From the IMG/VR virus record IMGVR_UViG_3300034111_000393, positions 1 to 27,426 of that record: 27,426 nucleotides of DNA. One strand, given 5' to 3'. Of this stretch, positions 1 through 7,326 are shown piece by piece (position 1 is the stretch's first letter; each line of letters begins with the position of its first letter). Source of the stretch: a virus. A model generated the notes under the pieces. That model was not told the origin of the DNA. It worked only from the letters and a program-made list of their open reading frames with translations, and searched no databases. A program made the translations under genes and the position numbers.

Positions 1-66
1 GTCTCCCGCCTCCTTGCGTTTCAGCTTGTGAGCGGCGGCGGCTCTGGATTGTGCGGGTGTGGGCAT
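1..66 (-). CDS. Partial small basic protein, N-terminus only
   Basis: A leftward reading frame starts at ATG 66-64 and is open for all 22 codons to the window edge. It begins MPTPAQSRAAAAHKLKRKEA. A strong ribosome binding site, AGGAGA (plus positions 71-76), lies 4 nt upstream and decides the start. The visible part is rich in alanine, lysine and arginine, as at the start of many small phage DNA-binding or head proteins, but no family can be named. It is the second of two leftward genes diverging from the terminase operon. Confidence 0.5.
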   Translation of the reverse strand, partial: MPTPAQSRAAAAHKLKRKEAGD

Positions 67-90
67 TGTCTCTCCTGTTCCTACGCCTTC

Positions 91-119
91 AGCCCGGCCA
101 CCGTTTCCGGCTCCGGGCT
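91..119 (-). other. Hairpin with GAAA tetraloop between two leftward genes
   Basis: On the minus strand AGCCCGG (119-113) pairs with CCGGGCT (97-91). Inside lies a second stem, CCG-GAAA-CGG, capped by a GNRA-type tetraloop. It sits between the stop of the 63-aa leftward gene and the ribosome binding site of the next. No T-run follows on the minus strand, so it is more likely an RNA stability or processing element than an intrinsic terminator. Confidence 0.35.
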
Positions 120-141
120 TGGGGGTTTAGGTGGGGTGGGG

Positions 142-333
142 TTAGGCGAGGCGGCGCTGTTTGGCGTCAGCGAGGTAGCGACGGGCGCTCTCCTTGTGCA
201 GCGCGGGACCGTAAAAGCCGACAACCTTTCCGGTGCGGGCGCTCTCGGCGGCGGCGCGGCGGCACTCGCCAGCGCTGTTGATGCTGCGGGCGATCAAGGC
301 GGCGGGCGTTTGTTCGATTGTGCGAAGGATCAT
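142..333 (-). CDS. Small hypothetical phage protein, 63 aa
   Basis: The leftward ORF starts at ATG 333-331 with GGGAG (plus positions 342-346) 8 nt upstream, a good Shine-Dalgarno match. The product is 63 aa, basic and alanine-rich, beginning MILRTIEQTPAALIARSINS and ending AKQRRLA, with no membrane segment or cysteine cluster. I do not recognise the family. It is preferred over the overlapping plus-strand frame (28-408) because it has a proper ribosome binding site and a balanced composition. It diverges from the terminase genes across a 138-nt control region, so it may begin an early or regulatory leftward operon. Confidence 0.55.
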   Translation of the reverse strand: MILRTIEQTPAALIARSINSAGECRRAAAESARTGKVVGFYGPALHKESARRYLADAKQRRLA

Positions 334-471
334 CTGCGTATCTCCCTGCGGGCCAACCCCGCTGTTGATGTGTTATGCGCCAGTGATACCGATGTTGCAA
401 GCGCATAATTGCAAGCGCATACGAATTATTTTCAACCCTTATGGGGCGCGATCTAAATTAGAGGCGAGTAG
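334..471. promoter_or_regulatory. Divergent intergenic control region
   Basis: This 138-nt non-coding gap separates the leftward small genes from the rightward late operon and is more AT-rich than its surroundings. It contains the TTGCAAGCGCATA repeats described separately. An inverted pair, ATAATT (405-410) and AATTAT (424-429), overlaps them. A possible leftward promoter is TTGCAA (minus strand, 400-395), a 17-nt spacer and CATAAC, but the -10 match is weak. No confident rightward promoter could be fixed. The assignment rests mainly on position and repeats. Confidence 0.45.
374..421. repeat. Operator-like direct repeat TTGCAAGCGCATA x2 plus inverted half-site
   Basis: TTGCAAGCGCATA occurs exactly at 395-407 and again at 409-421, one base apart (14-bp period). 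TATGCGC at 374-380 is the reverse complement of the GCGCATA half. Two direct copies and one inverted half-copy in a divergent promoter gap are typical of a transcription-factor binding array. No regulator gene is present in the window to pair with it. Confidence 0.5.
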
Positions 472-756
472 ATGGCAGCGGGCATTAAGACCGGGGGCCG
501 AACCAAAGGCACGCCGAACAAGGCAACCGCTGACATTAAAGCCGTCGCCCAAGTTTACACCGAGGAAGCTGTCAACGCGTTGGCTGTCATCATGCGGACC
601 AGCGAGAGCGATGCGGCCAAAGTCGCTGCGATCAAGGAGCTGTTAGATCGCGGCCACGGAAAGCCGACACAGAGCGTTGATCTCGACGCCAACGTGAAAG
701 CGACCGTCCAAAAGATCGAGAGAGCGATTGTCGATTCTCCGAATAGAGACAGCTAG
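472..756 (+). CDS. Probable small terminase subunit (TerS-like), 94 aa
   Basis: The 94-aa product lies directly before the large terminase and overlaps it by 29 nt. It opens with KTGGRTKGTPNK (residues 6-17), the basic GGR.KGTPNK motif common at the N-terminus of small DNA-binding phage proteins beside TerL. A helical segment follows (about 22-60), ending LLDRGHGKPTQSVD. That layout fits a TerS that recognises the packaging site and hands DNA to TerL. The start ATG has AGAGG about 6 nt upstream. Position and motif support the role; the family is divergent, so a DUF5681-like protein of unknown role is the alternative. Confidence 0.6.
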   Translation: MAAGIKTGGRTKGTPNKATADIKAVAQVYTEEAVNALAVIMRTSESDAAKVAAIKELLDRGHGKPTQSVDLDANVKATVQKIERAIVDSPNRDS

Positions 757-2035
757 GGTCTTTCAGCCGCTTCTGGCTCCGGCCCGTGACAAAGCGGTCT
801 GGGGTGGTCGAGGTTCCGGCAAGTCGCATTTCATCGCCGGGTTGATGGTTGAGGATTGCCTAGCCGAACCGGGCGACAATGGCGGCGAAGGGATGCGGGC
901 GGTTTGCCTGCGGGAAGTCCAGAAGGACTTGGCCCAATCGTCCAAGCTGCTTCTAGAGACGAAGCTCGCAACGCACGGCTTGGGTGAAGCGGACGGCTTC
1001 AAGGTGTATCGCGACGTGATACGCACGCCGGGCGATGGCCTGATTATTTTCAAGGGCATGAATGATTATACAGCTGACAGCATCAAGTCGCTGGAAGGCT
1101 TTAAGCGCGGTTGGTGGGAAGAAGCCCACGGCGCAACTCATACCTCGATCAACCTCTATCGCGCCACGATGCGCGCACCTGGCTCGCAGATGCTTTGGTC
1201 ATGGAACCCGAGGCGCAAGCAAGACGCGGTAGATGTGATGTTCCGGGGAACGCAAACCCCGACCGACAGCGTGGTGGTCCATGCCCGATGGCAAGATAAC
1301 CCGTGGTGGACGCACGAACTGGAAATGGAGCGACAGAACACGCTCCGCATGTCGCCCGACCAATATGAGCACATCTGGAATGGCGACTACGTGAAGATAT
1401 TTGAGGGCGCATATTACGCGACCCAGCTAACCGCAGCGAAGACGGAAGGCCGCATTGGCCACGTCGCCGCTGATCCGCTGATGCAATACCGGGCGTTCTG
1501 GGACATCGGAACGCGAGACGCTACCGCGATCTGGGTTGCCCAATTCGTCGGGCGTGAGATCAGGGTTCTCGACTATTACGAGGCATCCGGTCAGCCTCTT
1601 GCAACGCACCTCAACTGGCTGCGTGAAAAGGGATACGGCAACGCGCTTAACGTATTGCCCCACGACGGGGCGAACATGAACCATATTACGGCTGTGAGGT
1701 TCGAAGACCACATCCGCTCGGCAGGCTTTCAGGCTGAGACGGTACAGAACCAAGGCAAGGGCGCGGCCATGCAGCGGATTGAGGCTGCAAGGCGATTGTT
1801 TCCCCGCATCTGGTTCAACGAACTGACCACGGAACCCGGCAGAGACGCGCTGGGAGCCTACCACGAACGCCGCGACGACGCGCGGGGCATAGGGCTAGGG
1901 CCTGAGCACGATTGGTCCTCACACGGCGCTGATGCGTTCGGCCTGATGTGTGTTGCGTATGAAGAGCCTCGCGCCGCACGCGCAGAGAAACGACCACCTC
2001 GCCGCGTAGGCGCTAACAGTTGGATGGGGGCGTAA
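728..2035 (+). CDS. terL: Terminase large subunit (packaging ATPase/nuclease)
   Basis: This is the 435-aa motor that pumps DNA into the prohead and cuts it. The Walker A loop is GGRGSGKS (residues 26-33). Walker B with catalytic acid is in GFKRGWWEEAH (E131/E132). The ATPase coupling region contains WSWNP (157-161). The C-terminal RNase H-fold nuclease begins at FWDIGTRDATAIW (D259, D264), with further acidic candidates at D313 (LPHDG) and D402 (HGADAF). The overall form is like PBSX-type/Terminase_6 enzymes. The start is TTG at 728, preceded by GAGAG. The next in-frame ATG (844) would remove the P-loop, so a non-ATG start is required. It overlaps the TerS-like gene by 29 nt. Confidence 0.93.
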   Translation: MSILRIETARVFQPLLAPARDKAVWGGRGSGKSHFIAGLMVEDCLAEPGDNGGEGMRAVCLREVQKDLAQSSKLLLETKLATHGLGEADGFKVYRDVIRTPGDGLIIFKGMNDYTADSIKSLEGFKRGWWEEAHGATHTSINLYRATMRAPGSQMLWSWNPRRKQDAVDVMFRGTQTPTDSVVVHARWQDNPWWTHELEMERQNTLRMSPDQYEHIWNGDYVKIFEGAYYATQLTAAKTEGRIGHVAADPLMQYRAFWDIGTRDATAIWVAQFVGREIRVLDYYEASGQPLATHLNWLREKGYGNALNVLPHDGANMNHITAVRFEDHIRSAGFQAETVQNQGKGAAMQRIEAARRLFPRIWFNELTTEPGRDALGAYHERRDDARGIGLGPEHDWSSHGADAFGLMCVAYEEPRAARAEKRPPRRVGANSWMGA

Positions 2036-2036
2036 G

Positions 2037-2198
2037 ATGAGCAAAGCCGAACGCCTCCGTCAACTTGCCCTTCAATCCTATTGGGCCGCTGAAACCCCAA
2101 AGGAAGCAAAAATGGCGGGCATCTTAATTGATTTGTTTGCGCCAGACGTGCGCGACGATGACAGGCCGCTTCCGCGCGTGAAAGTGGTGTTTGCATGA
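2037..2198 (+). CDS. Small hypothetical protein between terminase and portal, 53 aa
   Basis: An ORF of 53 codons starts at ATG 2037, one base after the terL stop, and ends at TGA 2196-2198, overlapping the portal ATG (2195) as ATGA. The product begins MSKAERLRQLALQSYWAAET and ends with a basic, proline-containing tail (RPLPRVKVVFA). It has no membrane segment. The exact fit between two coupled genes argues that it is translated. I do not recognise a family. A structural or packaging accessory role would suit the position, but nothing in the sequence proves it. Confidence 0.6.
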   Translation: MSKAERLRQLALQSYWAAETPKEAKMAGILIDLFAPDVRDDDRPLPRVKVVFA

Positions 2199-4288
2199 GC
2201 GAAGCGCCCAAACGCAAAGCGCCAAAGATCGAAGGCTATGACGACGAGGCCTCGTTCATCAAGGAGGCGCGCGAGCGTTTCCAGCGCGCTGTAGACTTTG
2301 ACCGCGACAATCGGGATCAGGGGATTGAAGACTTGAAGTTCCTTGCCGGTGAGCAATGGGACGAGGAAGCGCAGGCGGCTCGCAAGGGTCGGCCCATGTT
2401 GACGATCAACACGCTTCCGACCTTTGTGGCGCAAGTGGTCGGTGACATTCGTATCAACCGCCCGGCAATCCGCATCCGCCCGGCTGAAGACGGCGACAAG
2501 GACCTGGCTGAAGTCCGCGAGGGCCTGATCCGCGCCATTGAGCGGGACAGCGATGCACAAGGCGTGTACGTCAACGCCGGGAACAACCAGGTTGCGTGCG
2601 GGATTGGTAACTTCCGCATTGGCCTCAAATACGCGACCGACGACGGCTTTGACCGTGACCTGATGATTGAGGCTATCCCGAACGCCTTTGCGGTGACTTG
2701 GGACCCTTACTCTACAGAGCGCACGGGCAAGGACGCCTCGCACTGTTTTGTCAGTGACATGGTTCCCCGTAAAGACTTCGAAGCCCGGTTTGATACCGTG
2801 CTAGACAGCAGCCTTGAAGTCCCGCTTCACGACGTAGACGGCTGGTACTCGCAGGACAGCGTTCGGATTACCGAATACTGGATCATGAAGACCTCGAAGG
2901 TTGATCTCGCGCTGCTGGAAGGCGGGCTTGTCGTCAAGGCTTCGGAAGTCCCGCAAGGCGTTGTTCCGATCCGCACGCGCTCCGCTGACGTCAAGTCGGC
3001 GTGCATGTATCTGATCAGCGGGACCCAGGTTCTCGACGGTCCCTATGAGCTACCGATTGACCGTCTGCCCATCATCCGGGTGCAAGGCTGGGAGGTGAAC
3101 GTTGGCGACCGTCGCATTCGTGGCGGTCTGGTCCGCAACGCGCGGGATAGTCAGCGGCTCAAGAACTATTGGCGCTCTGTGTCGGCTGAAATGCTGGCTC
3201 TAGCGCCGAAAGGCAAATGGCTGCTAGAGGAACGTCAGGAAGGCGATCAAGACGGGTTCCGCGATGCGGTCAACTCGGACGATAACGTCCTGACCTTCAC
3301 GGGGCCAAACGCTCCGCAGTTCATCGGCCCGCCGAACCTCAATACCGCTGTGCTTCAGGAATCAAACCTGAACTCGCAGGACATGAAGGATACGACCGGC
3401 CTTCACGATGCCAGTTTGGGCGCTCGCTCAAACGAGACGTCTGGCAAGGCCATCATGGCACGCCAGCGCGAGGGCGACGTTGCCACGTTCATCTATCCCG
3501 ACAACCTGCAAGCGGCGATCCGCGAAGGTGGCCGGGTTCTGAATATGCTGATCCCCACGGTGTTTGACACGGCTCGCACAATCCGCGTGCTGGGTGAAGA
3601 CGACAGCGTGAAGGTGAAGCGCGTCAACGATCCGAACGACCCGGAAAGCATTGACATCAATCGCGGCAAGTATGACGTTTCGATTGAGAGCGGCCCGTCC
3701 TACTCGACCAAGCGCGTTGAGGCGGCGGAAAGCATGATGCAGTTTGTGCAAGCTGTCCCGGCGGCGGCGTCTGTATCTGCTGACCTCATTGCCAAGGCCC
3801 AAGATTGGCCGATGGCGAACGACATTGCCGAACGGCTCAAAAAGGCCCTGCCTCCCGGTCTGGCGACCGACCCTGACGACGAGAAGACGCCAGAGCAACA
3901 GCAGGAAATTCAGCAGGCCATGCAAGCGGCCCAGCAACAGCAGGCCATGCAGCAACAGGACATGGACCTGACCATGCAGCTTAAGCAGGCGGCGGTTATC
4001 AAGGCGCAAGCGGAGGCTGAGAAGGCGGTTAACGAGGCGCAAGCCCCGCCTGAAAGCCCCGCAGAGCCCGACGAATTGGACGTGATGCTAAAGGTCGAGC
4101 AAGTCCGCAAAGCCAAGGCCGACGCGGACAAGGCCGAATGGGATGCAAAGCGCGCATCCGTTGGCCTGCTGGACGACATGCACAATCACAACATGAGGCC
4201 CGTCGAAGCCGCGATGGCGGAGCGGGACCTTGAAGACCGGATGAAGCCGCCTGAAATGGGCGAGCAGGAAACCGGCGACGACGATTAA
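2195..4288 (+). CDS. Portal protein, P22 gp1-like
   Basis: At 697 aa this is close in length to the P22 portal (725 aa), which forms the dodecameric DNA gate at one head vertex and docks TerL and gp4. Family features include the N-terminal segment EQWDEEAQAARKGRPMLTIN (about 51-70), the R/Q-rich wing, and the conserved DTTGLHDASLGARSNETSGKAI region (about 398-419). The C-terminus (about 565-680) is a long Gln/Ala/Glu-rich helix, like the barrel of P22-type portals. Order TerL-portal-scaffold-coat is as in P22-like phages. The ATG overlaps the preceding stop (ATGA). It is a confident call. Confidence 0.92.
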   Translation: MSEAPKRKAPKIEGYDDEASFIKEARERFQRAVDFDRDNRDQGIEDLKFLAGEQWDEEAQAARKGRPMLTINTLPTFVAQVVGDIRINRPAIRIRPAEDGDKDLAEVREGLIRAIERDSDAQGVYVNAGNNQVACGIGNFRIGLKYATDDGFDRDLMIEAIPNAFAVTWDPYSTERTGKDASHCFVSDMVPRKDFEARFDTVLDSSLEVPLHDVDGWYSQDSVRITEYWIMKTSKVDLALLEGGLVVKASEVPQGVVPIRTRSADVKSACMYLISGTQVLDGPYELPIDRLPIIRVQGWEVNVGDRRIRGGLVRNARDSQRLKNYWRSVSAEMLALAPKGKWLLEERQEGDQDGFRDAVNSDDNVLTFTGPNAPQFIGPPNLNTAVLQESNLNSQDMKDTTGLHDASLGARSNETSGKAIMARQREGDVATFIYPDNLQAAIREGGRVLNMLIPTVFDTARTIRVLGEDDSVKVKRVNDPNDPESIDINRGKYDVSIESGPSYSTKRVEAAESMMQFVQAVPAAASVSADLIAKAQDWPMANDIAERLKKALPPGLATDPDDEKTPEQQQEIQQAMQAAQQQQAMQQQDMDLTMQLKQAAVIKAQAEAEKAVNEAQAPPESPAEPDELDVMLKVEQVRKAKADADKAEWDAKRASVGLLDDMHNHNMRPVEAAMAERDLEDRMKPPEMGEQETGDDD

Positions 4289-4297
4289 GGTTTCGCG

Positions 4298-4320
4298 CAA
4301 CGGGGTGGCTCCACCCGTTG
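4298..4320 (+). other. Hairpin in portal-scaffold gap
   Basis: CAACGGGGTGG pairs with CCACCCGTTG with one bulged G and a small GCTC loop. It occupies the 66-nt gap between portal and scaffold genes. No T-run follows, so full termination is unlikely. An mRNA processing or stability element separating portal from the highly expressed scaffold and coat is plausible. Confidence 0.35.
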
Positions 4321-4354
4321 ACTACGCGCCCGGAGCAACCCCGCGAAAGCGCAC

Positions 4355-5215
4355 ATGACCGACCAAACCCAAGCCCCGGTGGAAACCGATGGCACCGACA
4401 CCGCTGCCGTTCTAGCGGCGTTGGAAGGCGACAAGACCTATCTGGCTGACGACAAGGCCCCGGAAACCCCGGAGCCCGAAGCGGAGCCAGAAACCCCCGG
4501 CGACGATGCAGCCGCCGAACCTGCCGAGACTGAAGGCGAGAAGCCCAAGGTCAAGCGGTCAGTTCAAGAACGCATCGATGAGATGGCAACGCAGAAACAC
4601 GAGGCTTTGCGAGAAGCTGAGTACTGGAAGGCGAAAGCCCTACAGGCGCAACCCGCTCAACCCGCCCCAGAGGCGCAACAGATACCGCAAGGCGACGGCA
4701 GACCAAACCGCGCCGACTATGACGACGACTTTGCATTTATCGAAGACCTGACCGACTGGAAGGCATGGCAAGCGGCGAACCAAATGGTTCAACAGCAAAC
4801 CCAGACCCTACAGATTAAGGCGGTTGTCGAAACCTACCACACCCGCGCAAAGACGCTTTATCCCGAGGGCAAGCCCGCTGGATTGGTGGCCTTTGAAAAG
4901 GTGCAACAGGTTCCCGAAGCGGTGAATGAGATTGTCGGCACGTCGGACATCGGCCCGATGATTGCCGCCCACCTTGGCGACAACCCCGCAGAACTGGACC
5001 GGATCAATGGGCTAAGTCCATTCCACCAGGTGCGCGAGTTGACACTCCTTGAAGCACGCCTGACGCCCGCAACCGGGTCGAAGGTTCCCCCAAAAACCGC
5101 CACGGATGCGCCCGAACCTCCGCCAACCGCGCGAGGCTCAAACGGTCAGTTCAAGGTTGCCGGTGATACCGGAGACTTTGCGGCCTTTGAAAAGCAGTAC
5201 CGCATTCCGGGCTAA
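4355..5215 (+). CDS. Capsid scaffolding protein
   Basis: The 286-aa product sits exactly between portal and coat, the place of P22 gp8 (303 aa). Its composition fits a scaffold: a very acidic, Pro/Glu-rich N-terminus (about 1-65), the helix KRSVQERIDEMATQKHEA (about 67-84), a Gln/Ala/Pro-rich linker, the segment DDDFAFIEDLTDWKAWQAA common in phage scaffolds, and a C-terminal tail ending FEKQYRIPG. Scaffolds direct coat assembly and leave the prohead before or during packaging. There is no protease motif. The ribosome binding site before ATG 4355 is weak, but no other start fits better. Confidence 0.85.
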   Translation: MTDQTQAPVETDGTDTAAVLAALEGDKTYLADDKAPETPEPEAEPETPGDDAAAEPAETEGEKPKVKRSVQERIDEMATQKHEALREAEYWKAKALQAQPAQPAPEAQQIPQGDGRPNRADYDDDFAFIEDLTDWKAWQAANQMVQQQTQTLQIKAVVETYHTRAKTLYPEGKPAGLVAFEKVQQVPEAVNEIVGTSDIGPMIAAHLGDNPAELDRINGLSPFHQVRELTLLEARLTPATGSKVPPKTATDAPEPPPTARGSNGQFKVAGDTGDFAAFEKQYRIPG

Positions 5216-5244
5216 TGGCCTGAGCGCCAGAAAGTACCGCCACT

Positions 5245-6477
5245 ATGGCTAACGCATATGCAACCCCGAAGGTCTACGCCAACGTCGGCCTAGCCCTCCT
5301 CAAGAACCAACTTGTCATGGCGAAGTTGACCGACAGCGAATCCGTGAACAAGGAGTTTGTCCCCGGCGTCGGCACGACCGTTTATGTGAAGCGCCCGCCC
5401 GAGTTCACCATCCGCGACGGCGCTGCGGCGTCCAGCCAAGATGTGGTCGAGGGCGAAGTGGCCGTGGTCTGCGACAAGCAGAAGGGCGTCGACGTTCAGT
5501 TCACCGGCTACGAAGCCACGACGAACATTGACCAGCTTCTGAAGTCGAAAATCATCAAGGCGGCGATGACGCAAATCGCTTCCCAGATTGACGGCGACCT
5601 GATCGACCAGACCAAGTTCTTCAACAACTCGGTCGGCACCTACGGAAACACCATTTCCACGGTTGCCGGGTTCTTTGCGGGTCCTCAGCGTCTCGACGAA
5701 ATGGGCGTTCCCATGTCGGACCGAAACGCCATCATGACCCCGGCTGACGGCTACGCTCTGGCTGCGACCTTCACGGGTCTGGCCGCGCTGGCTGGCGACA
5801 CGGCAATCAGTGCTCTGCAAAAGGCGAAAATCCCGATGCTCGGCAACACCCAGCCGTACATCACGCAGACCATCCCCGCCATCACGACCGGCGACCGCGT
5901 GACCACGACCACGCTGGTCAACGGCGCGAACCAGAACGTCACCTATGCGTCTTGCCGCACGACCTACACGCAGTCACTTGTCTGCGACGGTCAAGCGTCC
6001 AAGACCTACAAGGCTGGCGAGAAGTTCACGATCAACGGCGTCAACGCGGTCAACCCCCGCACGAAGGCCGATCTCGGTTATGCCCGTCAGTTCACCATCA
6101 TGGCCGACGCTACGTCTGCCGGCGGTGGCGGCGACGTGACCCTGACCATCTCGCCCCCGATCATCACCTCGGGTGCGTTCCAGACCTGCACGGCGGCTCC
6201 GGCCAACAACGCGCAGCTGACCCACCTTGGCGCTCTGTCCACGACCTACCGCTTCAACGCCGCTTTCCACAAGTCGGCGATCAAGCTGGTCAACGTGAAG
6301 CCGCCGAACCCCTACTCGGGTGAAAGCGATTACGCCACCGACCCCGACACCGGGATCAGCGTTCGTTACTGGCGCTATTCGGACGGAACCAACGACCTCC
6401 ACAATCACCGTTGGGACGTCTACTACGGCGTAAAGAACGTGGACACCCGTCTGGGAACCACGATGTTCGGCGCCTAA
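5245..6477 (+). CDS. Major capsid (coat) protein, P22 gp5-like
   Basis: This 410-aa protein is near the P22 coat length (430 aa). It begins MANAYATPKVYANVGLALLK and contains the P22-type sequence GTTVYVKRPPEFTIRDGAA (about 43-61), then a TNIDQLLKSKIIKAAM helix. A central inserted domain follows (about 220-330), then the conserved end YATDPDTGISVRYWRYSDG ... WDVYYGVKNVDTRLGTTMFG. It has the HK97 fold typical of this family and builds the icosahedral shell with the scaffold. Codon use is strongly biased to C-ending codons, as expected of the most abundant virion protein. A hairpin terminator lies just downstream. Confidence 0.93.
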   Translation: MANAYATPKVYANVGLALLKNQLVMAKLTDSESVNKEFVPGVGTTVYVKRPPEFTIRDGAAASSQDVVEGEVAVVCDKQKGVDVQFTGYEATTNIDQLLKSKIIKAAMTQIASQIDGDLIDQTKFFNNSVGTYGNTISTVAGFFAGPQRLDEMGVPMSDRNAIMTPADGYALAATFTGLAALAGDTAISALQKAKIPMLGNTQPYITQTIPAITTGDRVTTTTLVNGANQNVTYASCRTTYTQSLVCDGQASKTYKAGEKFTINGVNAVNPRTKADLGYARQFTIMADATSAGGGGDVTLTISPPIITSGAFQTCTAAPANNAQLTHLGALSTTYRFNAAFHKSAIKLVNVKPPNPYSGESDYATDPDTGISVRYWRYSDGTNDLHNHRWDVYYGVKNVDTRLGTTMFGA

Positions 6478-6489
6478 GCGTCATTGATC

Positions 6490-6526
6490 GGCCCGCTCTG
6501 AAAGGGGCGGGCCACTTCATTCTCAT
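6490..6526 (+). terminator. Hairpin terminator after coat gene
   Basis: GGCCCGCTC (6490-6498) pairs with GGGCGGGCC (6505-6513), a 9-bp stem with one G-T pair and a TGAAAG loop, followed by the pyrimidine/T-rich ACTTCATTCTCATTT. It lies 12 nt after the coat stop. The T-tract is interrupted, so termination is probably partial, which would keep coat mRNA abundant while letting some transcript continue. Confidence 0.65.
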
Positions 6527-6543
6527 TTGAAAGGGACAAGCCG

Positions 6544-6783
6544 ATGGCTGTTCAATATCTCGGGGATAACCCCATCAATGGCGGTGTTTCGCTTGGTCAA
6601 GCCGCCACCTCGCTCATTAGCCTCTATGGCGCCACTCCCGTCGCCCAGCGCAGCTCGACCGTGCTGGCGACCTCGACTATCTCCGCTTCCAGCTACGTGA
6701 CTGTCGGGTCTAACCTGACCGCCATCATCCTGGAGCTGGTCAACGGCCAAATCGCCCTCGGCACGCTGCGGACGACTGCCTAA
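6544..6783 (+). CDS. Small virion-associated protein, 79 aa
   Basis: The first gene after the coat terminator has a good ribosome binding site (AAGGGA, about 8 nt before ATG). The 79-aa product contains SLISLYGATPVAQRSS (about 23-38). A similar FYG.TPV.Q motif is frequent in small phage head or fibre proteins, often before a helical C-terminus; here the end is ILELVNGQIALGTLRTTA. A capsid decoration or head-fibre-like role fits the place next to the coat gene, but this is inference from motif and position. No catalytic residues are visible. Confidence 0.6.
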   Translation: MAVQYLGDNPINGGVSLGQAATSLISLYGATPVAQRSSTVLATSTISASSYVTVGSNLTAIILELVNGQIALGTLRTTA

Positions 6784-7326
6784 GTGACTGCGGAAGCGCC
6801 CTCGGTTGCCTCTGTTCCGGGGGCGCTTCTTCACGTCGGGTGCGGCTATAGCCCGCTGCCTGATTTCCTCTCATTCCTGAACTACAGCGAAACCCGTCTG
6901 GACATCGACCCGCGATGCAAACCCGATGTGGTCGCGTCAATGACCGATCTGGGGGACATTGGCACCTTCGATCTGGTGTTCTCGCATCACTCACTGGAAC
7001 ACCTCGCGCCGCATGACGTGGGTGTTGCGCTAAAAGAGTTTTGCCGGGTGCTTAAGCCTAACGGCGCGACATTGGTGTTTGTTCCAGACCTTGAAGGCGT
7101 CGAGCCTACGGATGAGGTTTTATTCGTCAGCCCGGCTGGCCCTATAGCGGGTTTGGACCTGTACTATGGGCTAAGGTCGGCCCTGTTAGATCAGCCCTAC
7201 ATGGCGCACCGGACGGGCTTTGTGAGCAACACCCTACGCGCTGCGCTGGAAAGCGCGGGCTTTGCGCGGGTGGTGATCCAAAGGCTTCCCGACCATAACC
7301 TGCTGGCGATTGGATACGTCCAGTGA
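6784..7326 (+). CDS. SAM-dependent methyltransferase (class I, Methyltransf_11-like)
   Basis: The 180-aa product starts at GTG 6784, immediately after the preceding stop. It carries class I methyltransferase landmarks: motif I LLHVGCGYSPLP (15-26), the acidic loop LDIDP (39-43) that binds the SAM ribose, FDLVFSHHSLEHL (62-74) and FCRVLKPNGATLVFVPD (86-102). The end HRTGFVSNTLRAALESAGF matches the Methyltransf_11 fold. Such enzymes methylate small molecules, sugars or proteins; no DNA methyltransferase motif (NPPY or PC) is seen. It overlaps the next gene, a glycosyltransferase, as GTGA, so the two probably act together, for example in making an O-methylated glycan. The substrate is unknown. 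Confidence 0.85.
   Translation: MTAEAPSVASVPGALLHVGCGYSPLPDFLSFLNYSETRLDIDPRCKPDVVASMTDLGDIGTFDLVFSHHSLEHLAPHDVGVALKEFCRVLKPNGATLVFVPDLEGVEPTDEVLFVSPAGPIAGLDLYYGLRSALLDQPYMAHRTGFVSNTLRAALESAGFARVVIQRLPDHNLLAIGYVQ

Noticed and set aside
28-408. Plus-strand Gly/Ala-rich open frame of 126 codons
   Set aside because: It has no ribosome binding site, low-complexity composition, and is antisense to the leftward 63-aa gene that has a good ribosome binding site.
2078-2743. Leftward 221-codon frame opposite the portal gene
   Set aside because: It is a GC-rich shadow of the portal, with no ribosome binding site and an Arg/Val/Ala-rich unnatural composition.
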